This document shows, piece after piece, positions 53,501-63,609 of a DNA stretch of 64,000 nt. The stretch is taken from assembly GCA_016124855.1 (NCBI GenBank), contig WGMX01000008.1, forward strand, positions 62,001 through 126,000. The letters are read 5' to 3'. Position 1 is the first letter of the stretch. Each line of letters opens with the position of its first letter. The position numbers were made by a program, and so were the translations under genes. This DNA is from Anaerolineaceae bacterium (lineage in GTDB: Bacteria; Chloroflexota; Anaerolineae; Aggregatilineales; Phototrophicaceae). The notes below the pieces were generated by a model. It was not told the DNA's origin. It saw only the letters and a list, made by a program, of their open reading frames with translations, and made no database searches.

Positions 53501-55462
53501 ATGCTTGTTATCAGTCTTAAAGATATTCTGATTAATGCGCGTCAAGAATCAGTACAGATGCGGCATCATTACCTTGGGGTTGAGCATCTGTTTATTGCGA
53601 TGTTGCAGATTCGGGGCGGAATTGCCGCGAGTATTATTGAAGACTATGGCTTTACAAGCGAATATGTTATTGATGCTATCCGACGTAAAACTGACAAAGG
53701 AACGAACCAACGTTTATGGGCAGGTTTTCCGTATACACCGCGCACAGAAATAATCTTAGACATTACCAATGATTTGGCGATGGATAGTAATTTACCAGAG
53801 GCTACCGAACGTGAATTACTGATCGCCATTTTGACCGAGCATGACAGTCTGCCGATTCGTGTGTTGCAGGGATTTGGTATGAATCTAAAAGCAGCGACCT
53901 TAGCCGCTATCGGATATGACCCCAAACGCGAGCCACAAACACCAGATATGAATGTGTTGTTTGCAGAAAATTATGATGCCAACCAACCTATTGAAAGAGA
54001 TCAGCTTTTTGTACTGCGAAGGATGTTTGCTGGACACAAAGCAATACGCATTGAGCAACGACTTACCGGATTTAGCGGGGCATTGGTACTGGTAGTAACA
54101 CCGATCAACGCCGACGACCATGAAGACGCGCCAATGGTGGTCAAGATTCAGGATGCTGACAGCATTCTTGATGAGGTACATCGCTTCGAGGCACATGTCA
54201 AAAGTTCACTTCCCCTCCAAACTGCGCGCTTGGAAGACAGTCCGGTTAAGCCGGAGAACTCTGAGCTTGCTGGCATCAAATATACCTTGGTGGCGCACTC
54301 GGGCAGCGTTCCAATGGATTTGCGACAGCGTGTACGAAGCAACGGAACAGCAGAACTCGGCAAATTGTTGCAAAAAGAACTGTACTCTCAATTCAAAATA
54401 ACTTGGTGGCAGCAAAAGCGCCCTTTCCGATTTCAAGCATGGAAAGAATATGATTGGTTAATGCCGCCGATGTTGACTCTGGATTTTATTCCAGAAAATG
54501 ACGAACCGGAAATGCCATTGGTCGTAAAAATTCCAATCAACCGGGCGAAACTGAAGACCAAGCTGACAGAACTTCAATTTGGCGATGATGTCGTGCTGGA
54601 AAACTTTACTGTTCAAAAAGTAGACCAGCAGAATAATCTCCTGAAGTTGGCTGTGGGCTTCGGCAGTGAGGCCGATAAACGGGCATACAAGATTGAAATG
54701 CGCGGTGTAAACAACCTATCAAAAACGTTCTATCGTGGTGAGGTGGTTGAACGCCTTGTGGGTACGGTTTGGAAAACCCGTTATGATTTGATGCTGGACG
54801 CTGTACGCGACCTCGAACCAGATTTCGACCCAAACGAACGTTGGATCAGTTTAGAAGAGATTCAATTACCAAATCCATTATTACATTACGAGAATTTGCT
54901 TGATCGCCACATAAACGGATCCATGAGCAAAATTCATGGCGATTTACATCTTGGGAATATTCTGGTTGGGCCAAACAACCGTTTGTGGCTGATCGACTTT
55001 GGTCATACCCGTGATGGACACACACTTTTCGATTGGGCAACGCTCGAAGTGAGTTTGCTCGGCGACGCGGTGATGTCTGTCTTTGATTCCGATTGGGCCA
55101 CGATACGGCGAATCATCAAATCACTGGTTATTGCCGAAAATGGGTACGAGCCTGAAACCCGTGATCAGAATATTGTGATGACTATCGAGTCCATCAAGGC
55201 TATCAGAAATATCGTGCGCGAATGTTTGGCTAGCGAGGATAACTGGTACGAGTATTATGTCGCGCTGGCTCTGTGCGCATTACGAGCCATTTCATGGAAA
55301 ACCATGTCCCTTGGCGGAAGGCGACTGCTGTATTTAGTGTCGGCAATGGCGATTCTTGAAATGAACCGCAAGTACTTAAATATGGCGCTCGAAACGCCAT
55401 CGCCAGATTTAACAGATGTCTTACCTACGCGTATTCCCACGCGCGCGCCCAAAGACAAATAA
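53501..55462 (+). CDS. Clp-N domain fused to atypical kinase-like (APH/TCAD9-type) domain
   Basis: The 653-aa product has an N-terminal Clp repeat domain (about 1-140: two repeats, MRHHYLGVEHLFIAML and ATERELLIAILTEHD). The rest is kinase-like: an N-lobe near 170-270 with a possible ATP lysine (MVVKI, Lys215), an insertion of about 100 residues (340-435, charged and beta-rich), then the C-lobe with HGDLHLGNI (479-487) and DFG (499-501). The HGDLHxxN/DFG pair is typical of aminoglycoside/choline kinases, and from memory of TCAD9-type domains in predicted conflict systems. The catalytic residues look intact. It is not a known AAA+ ClpC. It is coupled to the FHA gene. Confidence 0.75.
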   Translation: MLVISLKDILINARQESVQMRHHYLGVEHLFIAMLQIRGGIAASIIEDYGFTSEYVIDAIRRKTDKGTNQRLWAGFPYTPRTEIILDITNDLAMDSNLPEATERELLIAILTEHDSLPIRVLQGFGMNLKAATLAAIGYDPKREPQTPDMNVLFAENYDANQPIERDQLFVLRRMFAGHKAIRIEQRLTGFSGALVLVVTPINADDHEDAPMVVKIQDADSILDEVHRFEAHVKSSLPLQTARLEDSPVKPENSELAGIKYTLVAHSGSVPMDLRQRVRSNGTAELGKLLQKELYSQFKITWWQQKRPFRFQAWKEYDWLMPPMLTLDFIPENDEPEMPLVVKIPINRAKLKTKLTELQFGDDVVLENFTVQKVDQQNNLLKLAVGFGSEADKRAYKIEMRGVNNLSKTFYRGEVVERLVGTVWKTRYDLMLDAVRDLEPDFDPNERWISLEEIQLPNPLLHYENLLDRHINGSMSKIHGDLHLGNILVGPNNRLWLIDFGHTRDGHTLFDWATLEVSLLGDAVMSVFDSDWATIRRIIKSLVIAENGYEPETRDQNIVMTIESIKAIRNIVRECLASEDNWYEYYVALALCALRAISWKTMSLGGRRLLYLVSAMAILEMNRKYLNMALETPSPDLTDVLPTRIPTRAPKDK

Positions 55463-55464
55463 AC

Positions 55465-56526
55465 TTACAGGTTAGACATCACGGTTTGGGCAAACTCGGT
55501 TGTGCTGATATATGCGCTACCGCGCGTCGCAATATCTGCCGTTCGCGCACCAGAGGCCAACGCAGCCTCAACAGCGGATTCAATCGCTTTGGCTTCAGTT
55601 TCTAGCCCCAATGTATAACGCAGCAGCATAGCCGTACTCAAGATTGTACCCGTCGGGTTGGCTTTGCCCTGTCCCGCAATATCAGGAGCTGAACCATGAA
55701 TGGGTTCGTATAGGCCGAACTTACTTGAACCGAGTGAAGCTGAGGGCGACATTCCTAGCGAACCGGCCAAGACTGAGGCTTCATCACTCAGGATGTCGCC
55801 AAACATATTGCTCGCAAGAATGACATCAAAGCTGGCAGGGCGAGTGATGAGATACATTGAGCAAGCATCTGCTAAGACATGTTCAAGCTCAACGTCGGAA
55901 TAATCCTCGTGAACCTTTGTTACTGTGCGCCGCCAAAGCCGCGAACTCGCCATCACATTGGCCTTATCCAACGAACTGACTTTTTTACGGCGACTCTGGG
56001 CAGCGCGAAAGGCGACATGAGCCACACGCTCGACTTCGGGTACTGTGTACAGCTCAGTATCATAGGCCGATTCACCAGTGCCTTGATCTTGACGGGGACC
56101 AAAATATAAACCGCCAGTAAGCTCACGCACGAACACCAAATCTACACCTTCAAGAAATTCAGGACGCAGTGGGACATGTTGAGCGAGAACCGGATAGGTT
56201 TTTACGGGGCGCAAATTAGCGAAGAGTTCGAAGTGTTTACGCACTTTGAGCAAACCCTGCTCAGGGCGTACCGGAGCACTCGGATCAGACCACTTTGGGC
56301 CGCCAACCGCACCGAGCAAAATCGCGTCCGCTTGTTCGCAAGTCTTGACGGTCGATTCGGGACAGGCATCGCCAAATTGATCAATCGCAATACCGCCCAT
56401 CGGTGCTTCATTAAAGACAAATTCATGTCCATATTTTGAAGCAATCTTCTGCATGACTAAAATGGCCTGCGAAGTCACCTCCGGGCCAATGCCATCACCT
56501 GATAAAACAGCAATTGTTGCCTTCAC
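55465..56526 (-). CDS. leuB: 3-isopropylmalate dehydrogenase
   Basis: The 353-aa product is a standard Leu[33 protein letters not shown] and [15 protein letters not shown] are visible. It oxidises and decarboxylates 3-isopropylmalate with NAD. The start is GTG with GAGGAG upstream. It is the last gene of the leucine cluster but is separated from the cupin gene by a perfect terminator-like hairpin, so it may have lower or separate expression. Confidence 0.95.
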   Translation of the reverse strand: MKATIAVLSGDGIGPEVTSQAILVMQKIASKYGHEFVFNEAPMGGIAIDQFGDACPESTVKTCEQADAILLGAVGGPKWSDPSAPVRPEQGLLKVRKHFELFANLRPVKTYPVLAQHVPLRPEFLEGVDLVFVRELTGGLYFGPRQDQGTGESAYDTELYTVPEVERVAHVAFRAAQSRRKKVSSLDKANVMASSRLWRRTVTKVHEDYSDVELEHVLADACSMYLITRPASFDVILASNMFGDILSDEASVLAGSLGMSPSASLGSSKFGLYEPIHGSAPDIAGQGKANPTGTILSTAMLLRYTLGLETEAKAIESAVEAALASGARTADIATRGSAYISTTEFAQTVMSNL

Positions 56527-56542
56527 GCTTTCTTCTCCTCAT

Positions 56543-56569
56543 AAAAACGGGCTGGAACGACCAGCCCGT
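56543..56569 (-). terminator. Terminator-like hairpin between the cupin gene and leuB
   Basis: On the minus strand ACGGGCTGG (56569-56561), a 5-nt loop and CCAGCCCGT (56555-56547) are followed by TTTTTAT. It is a strong intrinsic terminator inside the leu cluster, 17-20 nt before leuB. Confidence 0.8.
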
Positions 56570-56601
56570 AAACCATTCTCAATAAGTCTACATGAAGCGT
56601 A

Positions 56602-56967
56602 TCAAATTTGACCGGGATTGGCGACAGTCCGTTCACTTTGGACGTTGCCAGTGTTCAACGTATCTTTTGGCTCAAGCAGCATCATGTGAACTTCTTCGGG
56701 TGCGACTGGCATATGTTCTACACCGTGCGGGATAATCACAAATTCACCCTCTTCAATCCACAAGTCTTTGTCCCGCAGCTTCATTAACAAGCGGCCTTTG
56801 ATGACAAAAAACATTTCATCTTCTACATCGTGATGGTGCCAGATGAACTCACCCTGTATTTTGACCAGCTTGACCGCAAAGTCGTTGATCTCGCCCGCAA
56901 TTTTGGGACTCCAATGGTCATTGAAGAGTGACAACTTTTGGGCAACATTGACTTTTTCGACTGCCAT
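56602..56967 (-). CDS. Small cupin-domain protein
   Basis: The 121-aa product is a single cupin barrel. Metal ligands are visible in WHHHDVEDEMFF and the second motif EGEFVIIPHGVEHMP. Such proteins bind metals and small ligands or act as isomerases or dioxygenases; the function here is unknown. The ATG at 56967 is 1 nt from the cimA stop, so they are co-translated. A cupin inside an amino-acid cluster is unusual. Confidence 0.85.
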   Translation of the reverse strand: MAVEKVNVAQKLSLFNDHWSPKIAGEINDFAVKLVKIQGEFIWHHHDVEDEMFFVIKGRLLMKLRDKDLWIEEGEFVIIPHGVEHMPVAPEEVHMMLLEPKDTLNTGNVQSERTVANPGQI

Positions 56968-56968
56968 A

Positions 56969-58564
56969 TTAGTCTCCAGATGTCGCTGGCATATTTTCCG
57001 ACACGTCGTGTGGTGCAATCACCAGTCCATACTCAACACTATCAACCAAGGCCAACCAACTGGCTTGAATAATGTTTGCCCCTGCTCCAACTGTACTCCA
57101 ACGCGTGCGATGATTCTGAGTATCGATTAACACGCGAGTAGTGGCAGCCGTACCATTGTTGCTATCCGGTATACGTACTTTGTAGTCGGCCAATTGGAAA
57201 TCAGCAAGCTGAGGATAACGAGGAATGAGCGCCTTACGCAATGCAAGGTCAAGCGCATTGACTGGACCATTACCATCCGCAGCGGTGTGAACAATGTCAC
57301 CATCAATATCCAGTTTGACCATTGCCTGTGACAAGGCATGACCATTACGCTCTGAAACCAAAACAGTAAAATCAACCAAAGTAAAAATCGGCTTGTAGTG
57401 AGGTGTGGCACGATGCAAACGGATGGCAACAGACGCTTCTGCGCCTTCAAATACAAATCCGTCATTTTCTAAGCGTTTAATTTCATCGAGAACGGCCACT
57501 GCTTCAGTCTTTGAGACACTCATCCCAAATTCCTCGGCCTTGCTGAGCAAATTACCTTGCCCTGAAAGGTCAGACACCAACACACGCATTTCGTTACCGA
57601 CAAGGGAGGGATCAATGTGCTGGTAGCTATCGACGTTGCGACGAATGGCCGCAACATGGATTCCGCCTTTATGAGCAAAGGCACTCTTACCAACATAAGC
57701 GTGGTGATTATCCGGCGCGAGGTTGGCGATTTCCGCAACGGTTCGAGATAGGGTAGTCAAAGTGCGCAGGTTTTCAACGTCCGGTAAACAATTGTAACCC
57801 ATTTTGAGTTGAAGATCAGGGATAATACTGCACAAGTTGGCGTTACCACAGCGTTCACCATAACCATTGATCGTACCTTGAACCTGAACAACCCCGGCCT
57901 GAACAGCCGCTAAGGAATTGGCAACCGCCAATTCTCCATCGTTGTGGGTATGAATGCCGAGTTTGACATCGGGAAAGGCTTTTTGCACATCATAGACATA
58001 ACGGGCGATTTCCCACGGCAGCGAACCACCGTTGGTATCACACAGCACTACGACATCCGCGCCGCCCTCAATCGCCGCGCCGACGGTATCGAGGGCATAT
58101 TCAAAGTCGAGTTTGATACCATCAAAGAAATGTTCGGCATCGTAGATAACTTCTTTGCCGAGGCTCTTGAGATAGCGCAAACTCTCGCGAATCATCCGCA
58201 GATTTTCTTCGGGTGTGGTTTGCAGCACATCGGTCACATGCAGCATAGAGGTTTTGCCGACAACGGTGACAACGGGCGTATGTGCATCCACAAGCGCCAT
58301 GATGTTGGGATCACTCACCGGATCACTGTTCTTGCGGCAGGTCGAACCAAAGGCGGCAATCCGCGCGTATTTGAGTTCGACGGATTGTACCGCTTCGAAA
58401 TAACCGACATCCTTAGGATTCGAACCCGGCCAACCGCCTTCAATGTAGGTTACACCGAGATTATCCAACAGACGTGTGACTTTGATTTTATCTGCCAACG
58501 AGAGGGATATACCCTCCCGCTGTGTACCATCACGGAGTGTCGTGTCGTAGATCGCAACATTCAT
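56969..58564 (-). CDS. cimA: Citramalate synthase
   Basis: The 531-aa product belongs to the CimA/LeuA-type family: DTTLRDGTQREGI, HTHNDGELAVANSL, NGYGERCGNANLCS, and a C-terminal LeuA-type allosteric domain. GERCGNANL is typical of citramalate synthase. It joins pyruvate and acetyl-CoA to citramalate, the start of the threonine-independent route to isoleucine. LeuCD and LeuB downstream can carry on to 2-oxobutyrate. ATG start; a 15-nt gap after leuD. Confidence 0.93.
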   Translation of the reverse strand: MNVAIYDTTLRDGTQREGISLSLADKIKVTRLLDNLGVTYIEGGWPGSNPKDVGYFEAVQSVELKYARIAAFGSTCRKNSDPVSDPNIMALVDAHTPVVTVVGKTSMLHVTDVLQTTPEENLRMIRESLRYLKSLGKEVIYDAEHFFDGIKLDFEYALDTVGAAIEGGADVVVLCDTNGGSLPWEIARYVYDVQKAFPDVKLGIHTHNDGELAVANSLAAVQAGVVQVQGTINGYGERCGNANLCSIIPDLQLKMGYNCLPDVENLRTLTTLSRTVAEIANLAPDNHHAYVGKSAFAHKGGIHVAAIRRNVDSYQHIDPSLVGNEMRVLVSDLSGQGNLLSKAEEFGMSVSKTEAVAVLDEIKRLENDGFVFEGAEASVAIRLHRATPHYKPIFTLVDFTVLVSERNGHALSQAMVKLDIDGDIVHTAADGNGPVNALDLALRKALIPRYPQLADFQLADYKVRIPDSNNGTAATTRVLIDTQNHRTRWSTVGAGANIIQASWLALVDSVEYGLVIAPHDVSENMPATSGD

Positions 58565-58578
58565 AAGACATCATTCCC

Positions 58579-59187
58579 TTAAGCAGTCGTGGCAACACGA
58601 CCAACATTTGCCCCTTCATATTTCTGAATATCGCCATCCAGATTGAGCAGGAAGCCAAGCTGATCGACACCATTTAACAGGCAGTAACGTGAGAAGGAGT
58701 CAATCGGGAAAGTCACCGCGCGTCCATCTGGCAGAATGACCTGCTGCGTTTCCAGATCAACCGTGACCTGCGCAGTGGCATCTTCCTGTGCCAAGCTGAT
58801 CAACTGTTGATGAGTCTGTTCATCAACAATGATCGGCAGCAAACCGTTTTTAAGCGAGTTGCCTTTGAAAATATCGGCAAAATAGGTACTGATTACAGCT
58901 TTAAAGCCCGCTCCCATCAATGCCCAAGGTGCGTGTTCACGCGAACTACCGCATCCAAAATTGTGACCGCCGATGAGCACTTGAGCGCCTTTGTATTCCG
59001 GCTGATTCAGCACGAAATCCGGCTTGGGCGAACCATCGGCGTTGTAGCGCCAGTCAGAAAAGCAAGCCTGTCCCAGACCATTCTTGTCTGTCACCTTGAG
59101 GTAACGCGCCGGAATAATCTGGTCAGTATCAATATCATTGATGGGAAGCGCGACCATGCTCCCGGCAAATTTCTTGATTGGTTCCAT
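58579..59187 (-). CDS. leuD: 3-isopropylmalate dehydratase small subunit
   Basis: The 202-aa product is LeuD: NDIDTDQIIPARYLK, FGCGSSREHAPWAL and AVISTYFADIFKGNSLKNGLLPI are hallmark segments. It pairs with LeuC to isomerise 2- to 3-isopropylmalate (and citramalate). The ATG is 1 nt after leuC. Confidence 0.95.
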   Translation of the reverse strand: MEPIKKFAGSMVALPINDIDTDQIIPARYLKVTDKNGLGQACFSDWRYNADGSPKPDFVLNQPEYKGAQVLIGGHNFGCGSSREHAPWALMGAGFKAVISTYFADIFKGNSLKNGLLPIIVDEQTHQQLISLAQEDATAQVTVDLETQQVILPDGRAVTFPIDSFSRYCLLNGVDQLGFLLNLDGDIQKYEGANVGRVATTA

Positions 59188-59188
59188 G

Positions 59189-60631
59189 TTAGTTCACCAT
59201 CTCTCTGGGGTCAGTGATGACACCATTTACAGCTGTTGCAACCGCCGTCAAAGGGCTGGCGAGGAATGTGCGTCCACCCTTACCTTGACGACCTTCAAAG
59301 TTACGGTTACTGGTGCTTACGGCGTACTGCCCCGGTTGCAGTTGATCACCGTTCATAGCGATACACATCGAGCAACCCGCTTCACGCCATTCCGCGCCCG
59401 CAGCCTTGAAAATTTCATGCAAACCTTCAGCCTCAGCTTGCGCCTTGACCTGCTGCGAACCGGGAACAACCATCATACGAACGTTTGGCGAGACCTTGCG
59501 ACCATTGATGAGTTTGGCGGCTTCGCGCAGATCGGAAATACGGCTGTTGGTACAGCTCCCAACAAATACCACGTCAACCGCTTTGCCAAGAAGCTTTTGT
59601 CCCGGCTGTAAGTCCATGTACTTGAGCGCCTTGTCCAGCGCAATCTTTTCGCTAACATCACCTAACTTATCAGGATCAGGCACATTCGCGCCGATTGCCA
59701 TACCCATGCCGGGGTTGGTGCCGTAGGTGATCATCGGGGTGAGATCAAAGGAGTTGAGAACAACTTCATTGTCAAAGGTCGCACCTTCATCGGTTGGCAG
59801 TTGTCGCCACGCGGCTACGGCTGCATCCCAATCCGCACCTTTGGGCGCATATGGCTTACCCGCAACATATTCAAATGTCGTGTCATCCGGGGCAACCATA
59901 CCGGCACGCGCGCCACCCTCAATCGACATGTTGCAGATGGTCATGCGGCCTTCCATGCTCAAGCCACGCAGAGCATCACCCATGTATTCGAACACGTAAC
60001 CTGTTCCACCACCGATGCCAATTTTGGCAATGACAGCCAGAATAATATCTTTAGCGGTTACACCGGGATGAAGTTTGCCATTAACCTTAACAGCCATAGT
60101 TTTGGGCTTGTTCTGGAGCAAACATTGGCTAGCCAAAACATGAGCAACTTCACTCGTGCCGATGCCAAATGCAAGTGCTCCAAATGCACCGTGTGTACTG
60201 GTGTGACTATCACCGCAGACGATGGTCATTCCGGGCTGCGTCAGACCTTGTTCCGGCCCGATAACATGGACAATACCCTGATTTGATGTGCCGAGATCGT
60301 AGAGCGGAATACCAAAGTCATTACAGTTCTTGCGCATCACGTCCAACTGGGCGGCGGCCATCGAGTCGGTTACAGGAATGATGCCAAGCGCATTACGGGG
60401 CGTGGTGGGCGTACTGTGATCCATAGTCGCCATCGTGCGATCCGGGCGGCGTACTTTTAGCCCACGCTCACGCAACTGGGTGAAGGCTTGGGGAGAAGTA
60501 ACTTCATGTACCAGATGCAGGTCGATATACAACACTGCCGGAGTATCCGGTGTTTGTGGGCGAACAATATGGTTATCCCACACTTTTTCAAATAGGGTTC
60601 GTGGTTTATTCGTAATCACTAGTTTACTCAC
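59189..60631 (-). CDS. leuC: 3-isopropylmalate dehydratase large subunit
   Basis: The 480-aa product carries the aconitase-type 4Fe-4S ligands (VGSCTNSR, and CSMC near the end), [27 protein letters not shown] and [19 protein letters not shown] ([23 protein letters not shown]). It is the catalytic half of isopropylmalate isomerase. Its Fe-S cluster depends on a system like the SUF set at 33-39 kb. ATG start. Confidence 0.96.
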   Translation of the reverse strand: MSKLVITNKPRTLFEKVWDNHIVRPQTPDTPAVLYIDLHLVHEVTSPQAFTQLRERGLKVRRPDRTMATMDHSTPTTPRNALGIIPVTDSMAAAQLDVMRKNCNDFGIPLYDLGTSNQGIVHVIGPEQGLTQPGMTIVCGDSHTSTHGAFGALAFGIGTSEVAHVLASQCLLQNKPKTMAVKVNGKLHPGVTAKDIILAVIAKIGIGGGTGYVFEYMGDALRGLSMEGRMTICNMSIEGGARAGMVAPDDTTFEYVAGKPYAPKGADWDAAVAAWRQLPTDEGATFDNEVVLNSFDLTPMITYGTNPGMGMAIGANVPDPDKLGDVSEKIALDKALKYMDLQPGQKLLGKAVDVVFVGSCTNSRISDLREAAKLINGRKVSPNVRMMVVPGSQQVKAQAEAEGLHEIFKAAGAEWREAGCSMCIAMNGDQLQPGQYAVSTSNRNFEGRQGKGGRTFLASPLTAVATAVNGVITDPREMVN

Positions 60632-60657
60632 TCAACTTGATTTCTAACGGACACAGA

Positions 60658-60681
60658 AATAGGGCAGATTCTTGCCCTATT
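60658..60681. other. Intercistronic hairpin between leuA and leuC
   Basis: A 9-bp stem (60658-60666 with 60673-60681), 6-nt loop, without a T-run on either strand. It could modulate leuC translation or mRNA stability. Confidence 0.5.
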
Positions 60682-60688
60682 AAATTGA

Positions 60689-62305
60689 CTACTGAGCTTC
60701 TGGCTGGATGCCGACTTCTGAGACTTGTCCTTCGGGCTTGTGACCTGCCATACCTAAAACGGCCACCATCCGGTTCAAGGCGGCAAGATAGGCTTTGACA
60801 CTGGCAACGATAATATCGCCGTCCGCCCCGTATCCGCCAAAGGACCGCTTATCCTCACCGTTTGGCGCTATTCGAACGGTTACTTCACCTAAAGCGTCGA
60901 TGCCTTCGGTAACACTGTGAACACTGTATTCGATCAAGCGGTTTGGTGCTTTTACAATGAGATCAACGGCGCGATAACAGGCGTCAACTGGCCCTGTACC
61001 AACCGCAGCAACGACCTCCTCTTCGCCACTGACTTTCCGCATTTTAGCGGTAGCCGTTGGCATACCCATCGTGCCACAAGTGACTTGAATATCAACCAGA
61101 CTGAAAATTTCTTCCGGTCCATGAAATTCATCAGCAATCAAAGCTTCCAAGTCGGCATCAGTAACCGTTTTCTTGGCATCGGCCAAATCTTTAAAGCGGG
61201 CAAAGACTTGATTCAGCGCATCGCCTTCGACTTTATAGCCGAGTTCATCTAAGCGGACTTTCAATGCATGACGACCGCTGTGCTTGCCCAAGACTAAACG
61301 GCTTTGGGTTAAACCAACTGTTTCCGGTGTCATGATCTCGAATGTAGTGGCATTCTTCAACATGCCATCTTGGTGAATACCCGCTTCATGAGCAAAGGCA
61401 TTTGCGCCAACAATGGCTTTATTCGGCTGCACATGCATACCGGTGTAATTGCTGACTAAACGGCTGGTCTTCATGATTTCGCGAGTGTTGATATTCGTCC
61501 GCAGGCTGTAGAACTTGGAACGCGTGTGAATAGCCATTACGACTTCTTCGAGACTGGTATTTCCCGCGCGTTCGCCAATACCGTTGATGGTGACTTCGAC
61601 CTGACGCGCACCCGCCAAGATGCCGGCGAGAGAGTTGGCCGTTGCCAATCCTAAATCGTTGTGACAGTGGACTGACCAGATGACCCCACTACCGGGACCA
61701 CCGCCGGGCGTTTCGGCAATCAAGTTGCTCATGAACTCGCCCCACTCTTCCGGCGTTACATAGCCAACCGTATCGGGGATATTGAGGGTAGTTGCACCGG
61801 CTTCAATGGCAATAGCACAAGCCTCGACCAGATATTGCAAATCGGCACGTCCGGCATCCATTGGGCTGAATTCGACATCTTCACACAAACTGCGGGCTAA
61901 CGACACGCCATCGCGAACGATTTTAAGACCTTCGGCGCGTGTAATTCCGCTAATATGGGTAAGATGAATATCCGACATACCTAAGAAGGTATGGATACGG
62001 GGTTTAGCTGCTCCCTTTACCCCTTCCCAACAGGTTAGAATATCTTTTTCGCGCGCACGGGCAAGCCCGCAGATTACCGGGCCATTGGCCGTACCGACTT
62101 CATGGGCGATACGTTGAACCGCAGCCAGATCATCAGGCGATGCAGCCGGAAAACCAGCTTCAATAATATCGACACCCAAGTTCGCGAGCTGGCGGGCAAT
62201 TTCCAACTTTTCAGCACTGCTGAGTGTGGCACCGGGACTCTGTTCGCCATCACGCAGGGTGGTATCAAAAACACGGACTAAGTTGTTATCAATCTGTACA
62301 GACAT
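60689..62305 (-). CDS. leuA: 2-isopropylmalate synthase
   Basis: The 538-aa product is a full-length Leu[14 protein letters not shown] at 13-25, [29 protein letters not shown] and the C-terminal regulatory domain (leucine feedback region). It commits 2-oxoisovalerate to leucine. The ATG at 62305 has GAGAGGA upstream. A short ORF (62278-62385) overlaps its start. Confidence 0.96.
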   Translation of the reverse strand: MSVQIDNNLVRVFDTTLRDGEQSPGATLSSAEKLEIARQLANLGVDIIEAGFPAASPDDLAAVQRIAHEVGTANGPVICGLARAREKDILTCWEGVKGAAKPRIHTFLGMSDIHLTHISGITRAEGLKIVRDGVSLARSLCEDVEFSPMDAGRADLQYLVEACAIAIEAGATTLNIPDTVGYVTPEEWGEFMSNLIAETPGGGPGSGVIWSVHCHNDLGLATANSLAGILAGARQVEVTINGIGERAGNTSLEEVVMAIHTRSKFYSLRTNINTREIMKTSRLVSNYTGMHVQPNKAIVGANAFAHEAGIHQDGMLKNATTFEIMTPETVGLTQSRLVLGKHSGRHALKVRLDELGYKVEGDALNQVFARFKDLADAKKTVTDADLEALIADEFHGPEEIFSLVDIQVTCGTMGMPTATAKMRKVSGEEEVVAAVGTGPVDACYRAVDLIVKAPNRLIEYSVHSVTEGIDALGEVTVRIAPNGEDKRSFGGYGADGDIIVASVKAYLAALNRMVAVLGMAGHKPEGQVSEVGIQPEAQ

Positions 62306-62385
62306 GTTAGGGTGATCCTCTCTTTAACTGGTTCATGCTTACGAATGGTTCTTGTTTTAAGGTCAGCAAGGCCATCTTCGGACAT
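62278..62385 (-). CDS. Candidate 35-residue ORF overlapping the leuA start
   Basis: The ORF begins at ATG 62385, preceded by a strong GGGGGTGG, and ends at TAG 62278-62280, 28 nt inside leuA in another frame. The peptide has 5 Leu and 6 Thr of 35, not a classical leucine attenuator run. It may couple or tune leuA translation, or be chance. Confidence 0.35.
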   Translation of the reverse strand: MSEDGLADLKTRTIRKHEPVKERITLTCLYRLITT

Positions 62386-62489
62386 CAGACCACCCCCTTT
62401 CGCATACTACACCATCGACATCATCCATGTTTTTGATCCCCAAAATGTTAATCAGAGAAAGCGCTGGTTTTGGACGTGCAAAAAACGAT

Positions 62490-63512
62490 TTAGCTTCCAG
62501 AACTTGCTTCTTGCTTGACCCGCTTGGCATTCAAGAAAGGCATCATATCGCGCAAGTTCGCGCCGACCTCTTCAATTAGCAAACTGTGTTCTTTGTTACG
62601 GCGAGGAAGGAAGTTCGGGCGACCATTCTTCACTTCAGCAATCCATTCACGGGCAAACGTGCCGTCTTGAATACGTGTAAGAACGCCAGCGAATTCTTCC
62701 TTTACCATACCTTCAACTTGATCACCTACAACGTAACCACCGTATTCAGCGGTATCACTGACGCTGTACCACATGTAGCTCAAGCCACCTTGATACAGCA
62801 GGTCAACGATCAACTTGAGTTCATGCATACATTCGAAGTAAGCAACTTCCGGTTGATAACCAGCCTTCACCAGTGTTTCGAAGGCGGCGCGGATGAGTCC
62901 GGTTACACCGCCGCAAAGGATGGTTTGTTCACCGAAAAGATCGGTTTCGGTTTCTTCCTTGAATGTGGTCTCGATTACACCCGCGCGGGTGCAGCCAATA
63001 GCTTTGGCATAGGCCAAGCCGAGTGCGTGAGCCTTGCCAGTTGCATCTTGGTGTACAGCCAACAAACCGGGAGTACCTGCGCCATCTTTAAACACTTCAC
63101 GGACACGGTGACCGGGCGCTTTTGGCGCAACCATCGTCACATCGACATTTGCAGGTGGCTTAATTTGACCGAAGTGGATATTGAAACCATGTGCGAACAT
63201 CAACATGCTGCCGGGCTTCAGATTCGGCCCAATATCCTGCGCGTAGACTTCGGCCTGCTTGGTGTCGGGGATGAGAATCATCACAACATCAGCCTGTTTG
63301 GTGGCATCAGCTACCGAGAGCACTTCTAACCCATCAGCTTTGGCCTTTTCAGCGCTCTTGCTACCGGCGTGAAGGCCAACAACCACTTTCATCCCACTGT
63401 CCTTAGCATTTAAGGCATGAGCGTGACCCTGACTTCCATAGCCGATGATAGCAATGGTCTTGCCATTCAGCAGCGAAAGGTCAGCATCTTTATCGTAAAA
63501 CATCGTTGCCAT
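62490..63512 (-). CDS. ilvC: Ketol-acid reductoisomerase
   Basis: The 340-aa product is a class [23 protein letters not shown] is the NADPH-binding motif and [13 protein letters not shown] and [11 protein letters not shown] are catalytic/metal regions. It makes the dihydroxy acid intermediates for valine, leucine and isoleucine. The ATG at 63512 is 12 nt from GGGAG; ATG 63503 is also possible. It is the first gene of the branched-chain cluster. The acetolactate synthase genes (ilvB/ilvN) are not in the window. Confidence 0.96.
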   Translation of the reverse strand: MATMFYDKDADLSLLNGKTIAIIGYGSQGHAHALNAKDSGMKVVVGLHAGSKSAEKAKADGLEVLSVADATKQADVVMILIPDTKQAEVYAQDIGPNLKPGSMLMFAHGFNIHFGQIKPPANVDVTMVAPKAPGHRVREVFKDGAGTPGLLAVHQDATGKAHALGLAYAKAIGCTRAGVIETTFKEETETDLFGEQTILCGGVTGLIRAAFETLVKAGYQPEVAYFECMHELKLIVDLLYQGGLSYMWYSVSDTAEYGGYVVGDQVEGMVKEEFAGVLTRIQDGTFAREWIAEVKNGRPNFLPRRNKEHSLLIEEVGANLRDMMPFLNAKRVKQEASSGS

Positions 63513-63535
63513 TTAAATTTATATCTCCCTCATAT

Positions 63536-63553
63536 AAAGGGCAGTCGCCCTTT
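63536..63553. other. Hairpin in the ilvC leader
   Basis: AAAGGGC (63536-63542) pairs with GCCCTTT (63547-63553), 4-nt loop, 24 nt upstream of ilvC on the minus strand. It could be an mRNA stabiliser or leader structure; no T-box or leader peptide is clear. Confidence 0.45.
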
Positions 63554-63560
63554 TTCGCTT

Positions 63561-63583
63561 AAAATGAACCCGCATCAGGTTCA
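63561..63583 (-). terminator. Possible terminator after the right-end methyltransferase gene
   Basis: On the minus strand TGAACC (63583-63578) pairs with GGTTCA (63570-63565), followed by TTTT. It lies 27 nt after the methyltransferase stop. The stem is only 6 bp. Confidence 0.45.
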
Positions 63584-63609
63584 CTGTCATGCCGTAATTG
63601 TAACCAAAG

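Noticed and set aside
58410..58440. tRNA-like GGATTCGAACCC string
   Set aside because: It lies inside cimA coding sequence and no cloverleaf can be drawn around it.
57944..58582. 212-aa plus-strand ORF opposite cimA
   Set aside because: It is a shadow of the clearly conserved citramalate synthase on the other strand.
62586..63329. 247-aa plus-strand ORF opposite ilvC
   Set aside because: Shadow of ketol-acid reductoisomerase; no start site or family similarity.
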